Below are positions 39,484-46,781 of a stretch of 64,000 nt of DNA, one piece after another. Origin of the DNA: Flavobacteriia bacterium (GTDB lineage Bacteria; Bacteroidota; Bacteroidia; Flavobacteriales_D; Crocinitomicaceae); contig RFQZ01000007.1 in assembly GCA_009924735.1 (NCBI GenBank), positions 1 through 64,000 of the forward strand, read 5' to 3'. The notes below the pieces were generated by a model, which had not been told where the DNA came from, searched no databases, and saw nothing but the letters and a program-made list of their open reading frames with translations. Made by a program: the position numbers and the translations under genes. The first letter of the stretch is position 1. The number at the start of each line of letters is the position of its first letter.

Positions 39484-40298
39484 GATTTTCTCGCAGCGTT
39501 TATTGCATACACCATTGGAATTTTATCGGCTAGGTGTTTAATTCTAAATTTTTTAGGTGCAAATTCAATGGTCTTGTTAAAACAATTGTAAGGCGAATAG
39601 TCAAACTCATCAAACGATTTTATTTCCAGTCCATGTTTAATCAAGTTATTGATTACTTCACTTATACTGTGATTCCACATTACATAGGATTGTTTTAAAT
39701 CCGCATTTTTGTCTGCATACGTACCGACTTCTGTCTCCACGATGGCGCCTGAATTAAAATATCTGTAAGCCAATGCTTCAAAATCATCATCAAACATCCA
39801 CACAACAGGATGAAACTCTACGAATACAAATTGTCCATTTGGACGTAGAAAATCAGATGCGATTTTAGCCCACTTGTCTAAGTCAGGTATCCAACCAATG
39901 GTCCCGTAACTCGTAAAAACGATATCAAATTTTTCATTTAAATGATTCGGGAGGTCGTAAATGTCACAACAAATAAACGTTGCATTGGACTCGGTATCCT
40001 TTGCAATTTGCTTTGCTTTTTCAATTGCTATGTCTGATAAATCTACGCCAGTAACTTTTGCACCAAGCCTACTCAATGAAATCGTGTCTTGACCGAAATG
40101 ACATTGCAAATGCAAAACAGACTTTCCCTTGATGTCGCCAAGTAAACTTAATTCAATGTCATTTAGTGAGGAATTTCCTTTTAGAAATCCATCTAGGTCA
40201 TAAAATGCTGACTTCACATGAATTTCGGTTCTGTTGTTCCAAGATTCACGATTTATATCAATGTAATTTTGTTCTGGTTTATTTTCAGGCATGGACAT
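39465..40298 (-). CDS. SAM-dependent class I methyltransferase
   Basis: 277 residues, cytoplasmic. The Rossmann methyltransferase motifs are visible: motif I VLHLQCHFGQDTISLSRLGAKVTGVDLS, ICCDIYDLP, FDIVFTSYGTIGWIPDLDKWAKIASDFLRPNGQFVFVEFHP. It resembles the UbiE/type 11 class; the substrate is unknown. The final residues (STANNK) are encoded by a repeat element, which suggests the 3' end is not ancestral. It is the first gene of a one-strand accessory array. Confidence 0.85.
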   Translation of the reverse strand: MSMPENKPEQNYIDINRESWNNRTEIHVKSAFYDLDGFLKGNSSLNDIELSLLGDIKGKSVLHLQCHFGQDTISLSRLGAKVTGVDLSDIAIEKAKQIAKDTESNATFICCDIYDLPNHLNEKFDIVFTSYGTIGWIPDLDKWAKIASDFLRPNGQFVFVEFHPVVWMFDDDFEALAYRYFNSGAIVETEVGTYADKNADLKQSYVMWNHSISEVINNLIKHGLEIKSFDEFDYSPYNCFNKTIEFAPKKFRIKHLADKIPMVYAINAARKSTANNK

Positions 40299-40311
40299 TA
40301 TATTAAAGAAC

Positions 40312-40431
40312 TGCGAACGGTTTAGGCGTTGCGCTTGACCTCGCTTTTTTTTACTAAAAATTTGTTTTCGGAAGGTAAGAATTCACTTGTTCAATTCATT
40401 GCCCTTTCGAAGCAAAAAACCAAACTGGCAC
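40312..40431. repeat. Cassette-boundary element B
   Basis: GCGAACGGTTTAGGCGTTGCGC at 40312-40333 matches the left-end consensus of the neighbouring elements. The rest of the gap to 40431 is AT-rich with a T run and no coding potential. Confidence 0.45.
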
Positions 40432-41220
40432 TTAGTTCCCGAAATTTTTAAAAAAATTTTTGCGATCCTTTGATTCTATTTCTAAAATTATTTGCCCCCC
40501 CATTTTATCATAGACGGTAATATTAGAAAAAACACCCTTTTTAATTTTTGTCTTCATGCACGTATCGATGTCAATTGGTTTGTAATTTTCAAATGACATG
40601 CATTTCAATTCTTTGTAACTGCAGAGATTGGCAGGTAGATTACTGAATGAACAGTAAAATGAAAACTGAGAAACATTCGGCATTTGTTCGATAGGAAAAT
40701 AGCCTAATTTAGGTGCGTTCAATTCAATTAAACCTAAACTCGGAAAATACTTTTCAGATTTCCAATCGATTAATTCTGGAGCGTCAATGTCTAGGATATC
40801 CAATTTCTGTAAATATGCAATTTCAGTGGAAAGCGAGGTCAAGCGACTGGATTTTATGGACAAATGTTCCAACGTGGAAAGAGGTGGAATTACAAGTCTT
40901 GTTCTGTTATAATCCTCAATAAATAAATGGGTTAAGCTATCCAATTTCAATTCGGAAATCAAGTCAATAAAGTCTTGCGTTGGGTTAAACAACTTTATTT
41001 CTTTAAGTTGAGGATTGTTAAGGATTGATTGTTTTGCATTTGCCAATATTGGGCCTTTACGTACAAAAACAATGGCCTTTAAACTGTCAACGTGAGGTAC
41101 AATTTCGTTTTCATTTATGACCTTAAAGTACAGGTCCTCGTTATAAGGCCTTGGCTCTTGACCATACGAATTGAGTGAAAAAAATACAATGGTTAAGAGT
41201 AAAGAGAAGAAAGACTTCAT
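40432..41220 (-). CDS. Exported leucine-rich-repeat-like protein
   Basis: 262 residues. The signal peptide ends at LNSYGQ (about 20). Residues 70-215 carry irregular leucine-rich repeats (LKEIKLFNPTQDFIDLISELKLDSLTHLFIE, LSTLEHLSIKSSRLTSLSTEIAYLQKLDILDIDAPEL, LGLIELNAPKLGYFPIEQMPNVSQFSF). It is probably a periplasmic or surface binding protein; no enzymatic motif. It lies in a cassette with its own flanking elements and stands alone as a transcription unit. Confidence 0.75.
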   Translation of the reverse strand: MKSFFSLLLTIVFFSLNSYGQEPRPYNEDLYFKVINENEIVPHVDSLKAIVFVRKGPILANAKQSILNNPQLKEIKLFNPTQDFIDLISELKLDSLTHLFIEDYNRTRLVIPPLSTLEHLSIKSSRLTSLSTEIAYLQKLDILDIDAPELIDWKSEKYFPSLGLIELNAPKLGYFPIEQMPNVSQFSFYCSFSNLPANLCSYKELKCMSFENYKPIDIDTCMKTKIKKGVFSNITVYDKMGGQIILEIESKDRKNFFKNFGN

Positions 41221-41245
41221 TGTTTATTAGGGTTACTTAGGTAAT

Positions 41246-41285
41246 TGTTACGAACGGCTTGGGGCCTTGGCTTATACGGGGACTT
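41246..41285. repeat. Cassette-boundary element C
   Basis: GTTACGAACGGCTTGGGGCC (41246-41265) continues as TTGGCTTATACGGGG. It matches both the AACGG..GGGCTTGGC left half and the CTTATAC piece seen in the other elements. It sits between two minus-strand genes. Confidence 0.5.
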
Positions 41286-41323
41286 TTCTTAGTGAGTGTT
41301 GGGTGATTATTTTAAACCAAAGT

Positions 41324-42013
41324 TTAATCAATGTCTAAAGGTATGGTCATTTTTCTTTTGTAGTTTTTATTTTCACATTCCTCAAACATCCATCTTGGCA
41401 TTAAGCGAATCAATCTTAGGGCTTCCTTATTCAAATTTTCATCTGTACTTTCTAAAATATGTATCAAATAAGGTTTCCCATCAGGACCGAGAATGAATTC
41501 GATCTTAAAATGAGCTTCGAATCCAAAATCTCCATAGTTGTATGGCATTCTTAGGTTGTCATAGATAAAATTTTGAATTGCGTCTGCACCTTCAAGAAGT
41601 TTAGGCAATGTACAAATTGAATCCCCCCATATTTCTTTGTATTGGGCCATCTGTTTTGACTCCGCTTGTTCAATTCTTTTTTCATATGCTTCAGAAGGAT
41701 ATACATATAATGTAATATCAGCATTTTTCTCATTTATGAAATACCGTTCTCTTTTTTGAAGATCGAAATCCCCAGAAGAGAATTCAACTTGATATTCTAT
41801 TTTATCACCGGATTTGAAAGAAATTGTAATGGAACCATTTTCGTCTGTAATGAATGTTCCAGAAAAGTTTGGCTTCACCATTTTGATTAGCACCTCCTTG
41901 TTCGCTATCTTTTGGTTATTGTATCCATCCATAAAAGTCAACTTCATTTCATGTTTCGAAGCGAATAAGGTAGAATTTACCAAAAGGAAAAAAAATATAA
42001 GTTGTCTCATCAT
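41324..42013 (-). CDS. Exported protein with TonB C-terminal-like domain
   Basis: 229 residues from the ATG at 42013 (MMRQLIFFFLLVNSTLFA signal); 12 further upstream codons are in the shared leader and not signal-like. Residues about 15-105 form a beta-sandwich carboxypeptidase-regulatory-like part (KLTFMDGYNNQKIANKEVLIKMV, TDENGSITISFKSGDKIEY). Residues 145-229 match TonB C-terminal domains (FKIEFILGPDGKPYLIHILESTDENLNKEALRLIRLMPRWM). Stand-alone TonB-C modules in Bacteroidota are common, often of unknown partner. Confidence 0.75.
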   Translation of the reverse strand: MMRQLIFFFLLVNSTLFASKHEMKLTFMDGYNNQKIANKEVLIKMVKPNFSGTFITDENGSITISFKSGDKIEYQVEFSSGDFDLQKRERYFINEKNADITLYVYPSEAYEKRIEQAESKQMAQYKEIWGDSICTLPKLLEGADAIQNFIYDNLRMPYNYGDFGFEAHFKIEFILGPDGKPYLIHILESTDENLNKEALRLIRLMPRWMFEECENKNYKRKMTIPLDID

Positions 42014-42174
42014 TTGTTTTTCAGGTGTTCTGTGGTTGCAATTTAACAATTCTCGGCTTTACGAAGGTAGCGTCCGGAAGTGCGGATTGAAGCACGACTT
42101 ATCCCTCCATGCCGAGAATGCTTAATATAAGCACTGAATCCGCTTTTGTGCAAGCCCCATGCCCGCACCCATGC
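42014..42174. repeat. Cassette-boundary element D with nested inverted repeats
   Basis: ATTCTCGGC (42049-42057) pairs with GCCGAGAAT (42111-42119). A second arm, GCGGATT (42082-42088), pairs with AATCCGC (42137-42143). Such interleaved imperfect palindromes of about 100 bp are what attC-type sites look like, though the left-end motif here is divergent. No ORF. Confidence 0.5.
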
Positions 42175-42744
42175 TTATTTCCAGTTTATTTTAAGTATTT
42201 CTCTTTTTAGTTCAATTTCTTCTGTAAAAGAAGTGCCTCGTTTGTAGGAAATAAAAACCAAATAAAGCGGTTTTTTGACTTTTTCAACTTTTATGTTGGT
42301 TTTTGATTCGACATTGTAGATATTTTCAATGGTTCTTGTACAAATTATTTTTCCATGTTCTGCTTTGGTTTTATTAAACCTATGGTCACGTTCATTGTCA
42401 TAAAACCAATAATTTGGGGCATCATTTGAAACCAGTATTTCTTTGCTGGGGTTAAACAATTCATCTGCCATACCGGTAGCTAAAAAACCTTTCAACCTGG
42501 TTTTCGGGATCCCATTTTTAGCCATCTCATAGGTATTGTTTTCAAATGACCCATTGATCAACAGCCCCATGGGTTCTGAAAATTCAAAGATCAGGTTAAA
42601 TGATTTTCTTTCAAGTGTTAATTCACCGTTTTTAGATTGAATTGTTTTTCCATTTTGTTCGACTGTAACATGGAAATCTTTTTCTATTGGGGTTCCTGAA
42701 ATCAGGGTAATTAAAGCCAAGGTTAAAAACAAAATGTGTTTCAT
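42175..42744 (-). CDS. Exported protein of unknown function
   Basis: 189 residues. The signal peptide ends near LISGTPIEK (about 18). The remainder is beta-rich without a family I recognise (FHVTVEQNGKTIQSKNGELTLERKSFNLIFEFSEPMGLLINGSF, NYWFYDNERDHRFNKTKAEHGKIICTRTIENIYN). Its upstream leader (ACCTGAAAAACAcAT) is shared with the TonB-C-like gene next door, suggesting related cassettes. Confidence 0.65.
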   Translation of the reverse strand: MKHILFLTLALITLISGTPIEKDFHVTVEQNGKTIQSKNGELTLERKSFNLIFEFSEPMGLLINGSFENNTYEMAKNGIPKTRLKGFLATGMADELFNPSKEILVSNDAPNYWFYDNERDHRFNKTKAEHGKIICTRTIENIYNVESKTNIKVEKVKKPLYLVFISYKRGTSFTEEIELKREILKINWK

Positions 42745-42758
42745 ATGTGATGTGTTTT

Positions 42759-43409
42759 TCAGGTATTTGTGCTAGCGGTTAAGCTGCTTGGCGAAGGTGG
42801 CGATTTTAAGCTCCGCGGCTGATCTGCGGAAAACGCTCCCCCCACCTTTTGGGAAGGTGCTGTTGGCAGTCGTTGTTTTTTGTCTTTCCATTCTTTGTTC
42901 TCGCTTATCCAGTGGTCGAACCCTTTTGTCCTTACCCAATGTCCATTCCTTTTTTCGTACAAGTCTTTACCGCCTTGTCCGCCCAATGTACAATTGCAGT
43001 CTTCTTGAAATTCAACAATTACCTTCGATCTGTCTACTGAAATAATGGGAAATGAAATATGATACAAAATTCCTTCGTTGCATACGGTGTCAATGGCCGT
43101 ACTTACAAAAGCCTTCTTACGTCTATGAAGCCATTTCAGCTTGTAAGATTTAATTTTCGTGTTTTTGAAAAGTTTTTGTTGTTGTTCAATGAAACCAAGG
43201 TCTTCTTTGGTGAATTCATTTTTCATTTCTGTCGTCATGTTAATGCTCTGGAATTTCCAGCAAGCTTTGTCAATATACAAACTATCGTCCGCAATAATCT
43301 CGTTTAAGATTGTATAAACTTCGTCCTCTGTTAAGTCTGGTATCGACTTACATGAACCTAAAAACAAGGCGATCAATGTTGATATGATAATTAATTTTCG
43401 TGTCTTCAT
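42759..43409 (-). CDS. Lipoprotein of unknown function; C-terminus read from a repeat element
   Basis: 216 residues with lipobox ALFLGSC (Cys20). The body (about 25-170) is a small alpha/beta domain with no recognised family; two motifs stand out, CWKFQSINMTTEMKN and VEFQEDCNCTLGGQGGKDLYEKRNGHWV, the latter like short export proteins with a conserved K.N..W. The last ~35 residues (SQKVGGAFSADQPRS.LKSPPSPSS) are low-complexity and encoded entirely by boundary element E. The true domain probably ends near the WKDKKQR segment. Confidence 0.65.
   Translation of the reverse strand: MKTRKLIIISTLIALFLGSCKSIPDLTEDEVYTILNEIIADDSLYIDKACWKFQSINMTTEMKNEFTKEDLGFIEQQQKLFKNTKIKSYKLKWLHRRKKAFVSTAIDTVCNEGILYHISFPIISVDRSKVIVEFQEDCNCTLGGQGGKDLYEKRNGHWVRTKGFDHWISENKEWKDKKQRLPTAPSQKVGGAFSADQPRSLKSPPSPSSLTASTNT
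42771..42870. repeat. Cassette-boundary element E
   Basis: GCTAGCGGTTAAGCTGCTTG then GCGAAGGTGGCG matches the left-end consensus. Internal inverted repeats are TCCGC (42812-42816)/GCGGA (42826-42830) and CACCTT (42843-42848)/AAGGTG (42854-42859). It overlaps the 3' end of the lipoprotein ORF. Confidence 0.55.
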
Positions 43410-43420
43410 GCAATTACTGG

Positions 43421-43487
43421 TAACGGTTTCGGGCTTGGCGATGTCCCGAGAGGAACGATTCGGGATATTGCTTACACGCTGTTATCG
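43421..43487. repeat. Cassette-boundary element F (best conserved)
   Basis: It begins TAACGGTTTCGGGCTTGGCG and ends GCTTACACGCTGTTATCG, with inner arms TCCCGA (43444-43449) and TCGGGA (43460-43465). The outer TAAC/GTTA ends are themselves inverted. About 67 bp, the size of a short attC-like site. Confidence 0.6.
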
Positions 43488-43497
43488 TTTCGGTCTT

Positions 43498-43662
43498 TTA
43501 TTTCTCGCCAATAAGTTTTGTTTTGTTTTCAGCGAGCTTATTCTTAATATACTCCTTTAATTGCTCAAATGTCATATTTTGAGTTTCCTGGCTAATTTCA
43601 TCTCTTATTTCACGCATCATCATAACAGCGTCAAATGTTTTTTCCTTTTTATTCTTCTCCAT
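43498..43662 (-). CDS. 54-residue antitoxin-like protein
   Basis: Translation gives MEKNKKEKTFDAVMMMREIR, then DEISQETQNMTFEQLKEYIK and NKLAENKTKLIGEK. The pattern of a short basic/acidic N-terminus, a FDAVxMMREIRDEI helix and a C-terminal EYIK helix resembles small antitoxins or addiction-module partners common in Bacteroidota. The stop lies 10 bp after element F. A 19-codon ORF (43708-43649, MKKVIEIRSPKDLVKYGEE) overlaps its start in another frame and may be a leader or a gene remnant. No toxin gene is recognisable in this cassette. Confidence 0.6.
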   Translation of the reverse strand: MEKNKKEKTFDAVMMMREIRDEISQETQNMTFEQLKEYIKNKLAENKTKLIGEK

Positions 43663-43742
43663 ATTTTACTAAATCTTTTGGACTTCTAATTTCAATTACT
43701 TTTTTCATTATTATTGATTTTATGTTTAGTTTGTTTTTGATG

Positions 43743-43797
43743 ATAACGGTTCGCGCACAGGCGCATACCCTTTTCGGGTTGCGCTTGTGCGCTGTTA
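43743..43797. repeat. Cassette-boundary element G, long imperfect palindrome
   Basis: GCGCACAGGCGCATACCC (43753-43770) pairs with GGGTTGCGCTTGTGCGC (43776-43792) around a TTTTC loop with one mismatch and one extra base. It is bounded by TAACGGTT on the left and GCTGTTA on the right, matching element F. Confidence 0.65.
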
Positions 43798-43846
43798 GTA
43801 GCTGGGCGATTCCGATATTTCTTTGAGCATAATTCTATTTAATTAA

Positions 43847-44887
43847 TCATTTTATCGAGTAACTAACATTGCGTCCATTTCCTTGTTTTTCAATCAATCC
43901 TTTGTTTAGCAACTCCGACAAAATGCGTTTTACTGTTGGCGCAGGCATGGCTAACTTTATTGCAATTTCACCCGATTGAATATTCGGACGATTTTGTATT
44001 ATTGTATATATTGATTTTTCCTTGTGCGAAAGCTGTGTTTCCAAGCCGCTTTGTTGCAATTTCATCAGCAGTTGCTTTTGGATACTTGACAAACAATTCA
44101 GAAAGAAATTTATCCAAACGGTTACTTCTTCATTTGGGCGTTGTGCCTGACAACTTCTTAGAACTTGATAATATTCGTTTTTTCTACTCTCTATTTCGTG
44201 TTCAAAACTCACGTATTGAATCCACTTGTATCCTTTATTCATAAGTAAAAGTGTTGATATTAATCGGCTTAATCTGCCGTTTCCGTCTTGGAAAGGATGA
44301 ACAGTCAAAAATTCATACACAAAAGATGCAATTTTGATTAATTCGTGAACTTCCGTTTCGGCATTATACCAATCAAGTAAAGCTCTTATTGCATTTTCGG
44401 TAGCAAATCCTGCTTCTGTAGTTTGAAAAATGATTTGTTTTGTTCCGTCAGGAAATGAAGCTTCTACTGCATTACTATGTTGCTTATAATTGCCTTTATG
44501 CCATAAATCTTTGGCACTGTATTTCATCAAACTATTGTGTAAGCTTTTTAAATTACTTTCAGAAAGGCTGATATTTTGGTATGATTCAGTGATCAAATCT
44601 AATACTTCAAAGTAACCAACTACTTCCTGCGAATCTCTGTCAGTAAGTTTGGCTATGTCAATTTTTTGAAGTAAAACATCTACTTCTTCATCACTCATTC
44701 TGTTGCCTTCAATTCGGTTTGAAGCCCCGACACTTCGAACTGTAGCAATGCTTTTTAACTCTTTTAGGCTCTGTCCTTCTTTTCGCTCTATAGCTGTCCA
44801 ATTTGCATCAAAACGATCAATTTCGCTGATTAAATTAATCAGCTTCCAATCAATATTAAGTTTGAAATTATATACCTCGTTATTCAT
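43847..44887 (-). CDS. Fic-domain protein (probable AMP-transferase) with C-terminal winged helix
   Basis: 346 residues. The Fic core motif HPFQDGNGRLSR (His197 catalytic) is intact. A class II inhibitory motif SNRIEG (Ser56, Glu60, Gly61) is on the same chain, so activity is probably auto-inhibited. Residues 280-346 are a winged helix (SGEIAIKLAMPAPTVKRILSELLNKGLIEKQGNGRNVSYS), which could bind its own promoter. Such Fic proteins modify proteins by AMPylation; targets are unknown. It is the last member of the minus-strand cassette array and has a good promoter. Confidence 0.92.
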   Translation of the reverse strand: MNNEVYNFKLNIDWKLINLISEIDRFDANWTAIERKEGQSLKELKSIATVRSVGASNRIEGNRMSDEEVDVLLQKIDIAKLTDRDSQEVVGYFEVLDLITESYQNISLSESNLKSLHNSLMKYSAKDLWHKGNYKQHSNAVEASFPDGTKQIIFQTTEAGFATENAIRALLDWYNAETEVHELIKIASFVYEFLTVHPFQDGNGRLSRLISTLLLMNKGYKWIQYVSFEHEIESRKNEYYQVLRSCQAQRPNEEVTVWINFFLNCLSSIQKQLLMKLQQSGLETQLSHKEKSIYTIIQNRPNIQSGEIAIKLAMPAPTVKRILSELLNKGLIEKQGNGRNVSYSIK

Positions 44888-44888
44888 T

Positions 44889-44984
44889 TTGATACGATAT
44901 GATACGCAAATATACGCTTATGATTACAAATTACAAGTACTGATTGATACGATTTGATATGATTAGATTTGATTTTGATACGAA
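44889..44984 (-). promoter_or_regulatory. Fic gene promoter with repeated GATACGAT operator-like motifs
   Basis: On the minus strand TTG (44936-44934) and TATATTTG (44914-44907) are 19 nt apart, a consensus promoter, 19 nt from the ATG. On the plus strand the motif TTGATACGA/TGATATGAT recurs at about 44889-44905 and 44943-44984 (TTTGATACGATATGATACG; TTGATACGATTTGATATG; TTTTGATACG), flanking the promoter on both sides. Placement suggests a repressor operator, possibly bound by the Fic protein's own winged helix. Confidence 0.55.
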
Positions 44985-44989
44985 AAATG

Positions 44990-45179
44990 TCTTAGCTTCA
45001 GAAGTAAAGTGTCGCAAAGTAGGTCCATCTCGCCTTGCTACTAACTTGCTTATACACGCTACAAAAATTCTCCAATTCAACCAAATTGGGTGTATTTGCG
45101 AAGGTAAATCGTGCTTGTGCTAAGGTAATTAAATCTAATGATTTTTTGGGGCTACCCTACGGTCGCATTGCGCCACTTC
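44990..45179. repeat. Right border of cassette array (element H and remnant)
   Basis: AACTTGCTTATACACGCTAC (about 45043-45062) resembles the right end of element F. Further on, GGGGCTACCCTACGGTCGCATTGCGCC has the GC-rich look of these elements. No gene is seen in this roughly 190-base gap; the glycan operon begins at 45180. Confidence 0.4.
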
Positions 45180-45893
45180 CTACATCCACATACCCCCGTT
45201 CACAGAGAGAACTTGTCCCGTAATGGAATTGGCTTCATCCGACAAAAGCATTTCTACCAATTTCACGATGCCTTGGGTGTCGCTAAGTTTGGCAATCGGT
45301 GTTTTTGCGATGATTTTCTCGCGCATGGATTCAGATATTTCGCGAATCATGCCTTGGTCCATGTACCCTGGCGCAATGCAGTTTACAGAAATTCCATTCG
45401 GTGCCAATTCAGCTGCAAGGGTGCGCGTTAATCCAAACAGAGCACTTTTGCTAGCAGCGTAAGCCGACGTTCCTGGAATCCCCGTTTGCGCAACAATCGA
45501 TGAAAAGAATACAATCCTTCCCCAATTCCTTTTGCGCATTTCAGGAATAAAAATTTGAGAGATAAAAAAAGGCGCCTCAAAGTTAATGGATTGAACCCTT
45601 TTAAATTCATTGGGATCAACCTTCCAAGACATGCCCGCACTTGGAATTCCCGCGCAATGGATGATAGCATCCACCTGTCCGGCTAGGCTTTTGAAGCTTT
45701 GAATGTTGTCATAATCAGACAAATCGCATTGAAACCACTCACAGTCGTCTGGGTGTTTTTCCATCAAATCAAGAATAGAATCGTAGTTTGAATTTCCATG
45801 TAGAATTACTTGATAGCCTTCTGCCAACATCTTTGAAGAAACCATTTTGCCAATTCCCCCTGTCGCACCTGTAATCAAGATTCTCTTTTTCAT
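45180..45893 (-). CDS. Short-chain dehydrogenase/reductase (FabG-like)
   Basis: 237 residues. The cofactor motif is ITGATGGIGK (residues 7-16), then CDLSD, HCAGIP and the catalytic Ser132, Tyr145 and Lys149 (YAASK), with IAPGYM and the final SITGQVLSVNGGMWM. Closest in form to 3-oxoacyl-ACP reductases, but it is the last gene of a surface-glycan-type operon, so a sugar or acyl intermediate substrate is equally possible. It abuts the FemAB-like gene. Confidence 0.9.
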   Translation of the reverse strand: MKKRILITGATGGIGKMVSSKMLAEGYQVILHGNSNYDSILDLMEKHPDDCEWFQCDLSDYDNIQSFKSLAGQVDAIIHCAGIPSAGMSWKVDPNEFKRVQSINFEAPFFISQIFIPEMRKRNWGRIVFFSSIVAQTGIPGTSAYAASKSALFGLTRTLAAELAPNGISVNCIAPGYMDQGMIREISESMREKIIAKTPIAKLSDTQGIVKLVEMLLSDEANSITGQVLSVNGGMWM

Positions 45894-46781
45894 CTACCCA
45901 AATTTACGATTTACCAAGTTCTTCAGAGGCCAAGGTAATCGGTTCGATGTCAAAAGTAGGTATTCTCTATCCGCAGCACCAAATTTCCGGTTGAAATTTG
46001 CCAAACCTTGGTTGTTGCTTCCTCCAAAATCGAAAGAAACACAATCGCCGGAGAAAAAACGAATGGCCTCCGCATGAAGGTATACCATCCCTCCTACTTT
46101 TTGATATTCCGAAGTCACTATTCCTTTTAGGTACAAAACCTTGGTGCCAATCTTAAGGTAAACCGATGACCCGATCATCTGACCTTCAACAAAGACCGAG
46201 AATTGGAAAAGTTTTCCCTGTTCGTTTGCCGATACCATCAACTGACGCAACATGCGGTAATGTCGATCCTTCAGGTGTAAAAATTCTTCTCCTTTCACTT
46301 TCCGAAACAGTTGAATGACTTCATCTGGACGAAAATCATGGGTCAGTTTGGGAGAAAATGCTTGAAACTTCTTTAATTGCCGTCGATGATTCTCAGAAAA
46401 CCCCGCTGCTGCATTTTCGTTTAATTCCAAGCATTGGTAGGTCCGACCAACCGCTTGACCGACTGAAAAATGGGTGCTCCCCAATTGAACATATCGAAAA
46501 TGGGTTTGAAGGTATTTTTGAAGCGAAATCAATTGGGATGGCTCAAAACCCATAGGGGAAAAACTTCGGGTCAAAAAAGGTTGAATTAAAAAGTTCACAC
46601 CCCATTTGTTCACACCCGTAATGGGGAAGATGGCCTCATAATCTCCCAAGACAAATCCTTCCCAATTCGGGGCAACAACGTCCAAGTACCATGAAAAATG
46701 AAAGAAAATCCCATCCTCATTCGAGAGAGAAACCCTTTCGTCCCATTTCTTAACATTGATGTTTTTTCGCTGGATGATCAT
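45894..46781 (-). CDS. FemAB/GNAT-like acyltransferase
   Basis: 295 residues. The fold pattern is that of FemAB-related peptidyl/acyltransferases: N-terminal FFHFSWYLDVVAPNWEGFVLGDYEAIFPI, then SENHRRQLKK, and a second GNAT-like half with FSVFVEGQMIGSSVYLKIGTKVLYLKGIVTSEYQKVGGMVYLHAEAIRFF and FDFGGSNNQGLANFNRKFGA. It might transfer an acyl or aminoacyl group to a sugar amine or peptide. It overlaps the upstream deacetylase gene by 4 nt. Confidence 0.75.
   Translation of the reverse strand: MIIQRKNINVKKWDERVSLSNEDGIFFHFSWYLDVVAPNWEGFVLGDYEAIFPITGVNKWGVNFLIQPFLTRSFSPMGFEPSQLISLQKYLQTHFRYVQLGSTHFSVGQAVGRTYQCLELNENAAAGFSENHRRQLKKFQAFSPKLTHDFRPDEVIQLFRKVKGEEFLHLKDRHYRMLRQLMVSANEQGKLFQFSVFVEGQMIGSSVYLKIGTKVLYLKGIVTSEYQKVGGMVYLHAEAIRFFSGDCVSFDFGGSNNQGLANFNRKFGAADREYLLLTSNRLPWPLKNLVNRKFG

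Noticed and set aside
42788-43307. Plus-strand ORFs of 60-85 codons across the lipoprotein gene
   Set aside because: They are shadows of the minus-strand coding sequence and of element E; no start context, promoter or family match.
39404-45180. CRISPR array or classical transposon
   Set aside because: The recurring elements are palindromic, gene-spaced and of differing sequence; there are no regularly spaced identical repeats, no cas genes, no transposase and no terminal inverted repeats for the block.
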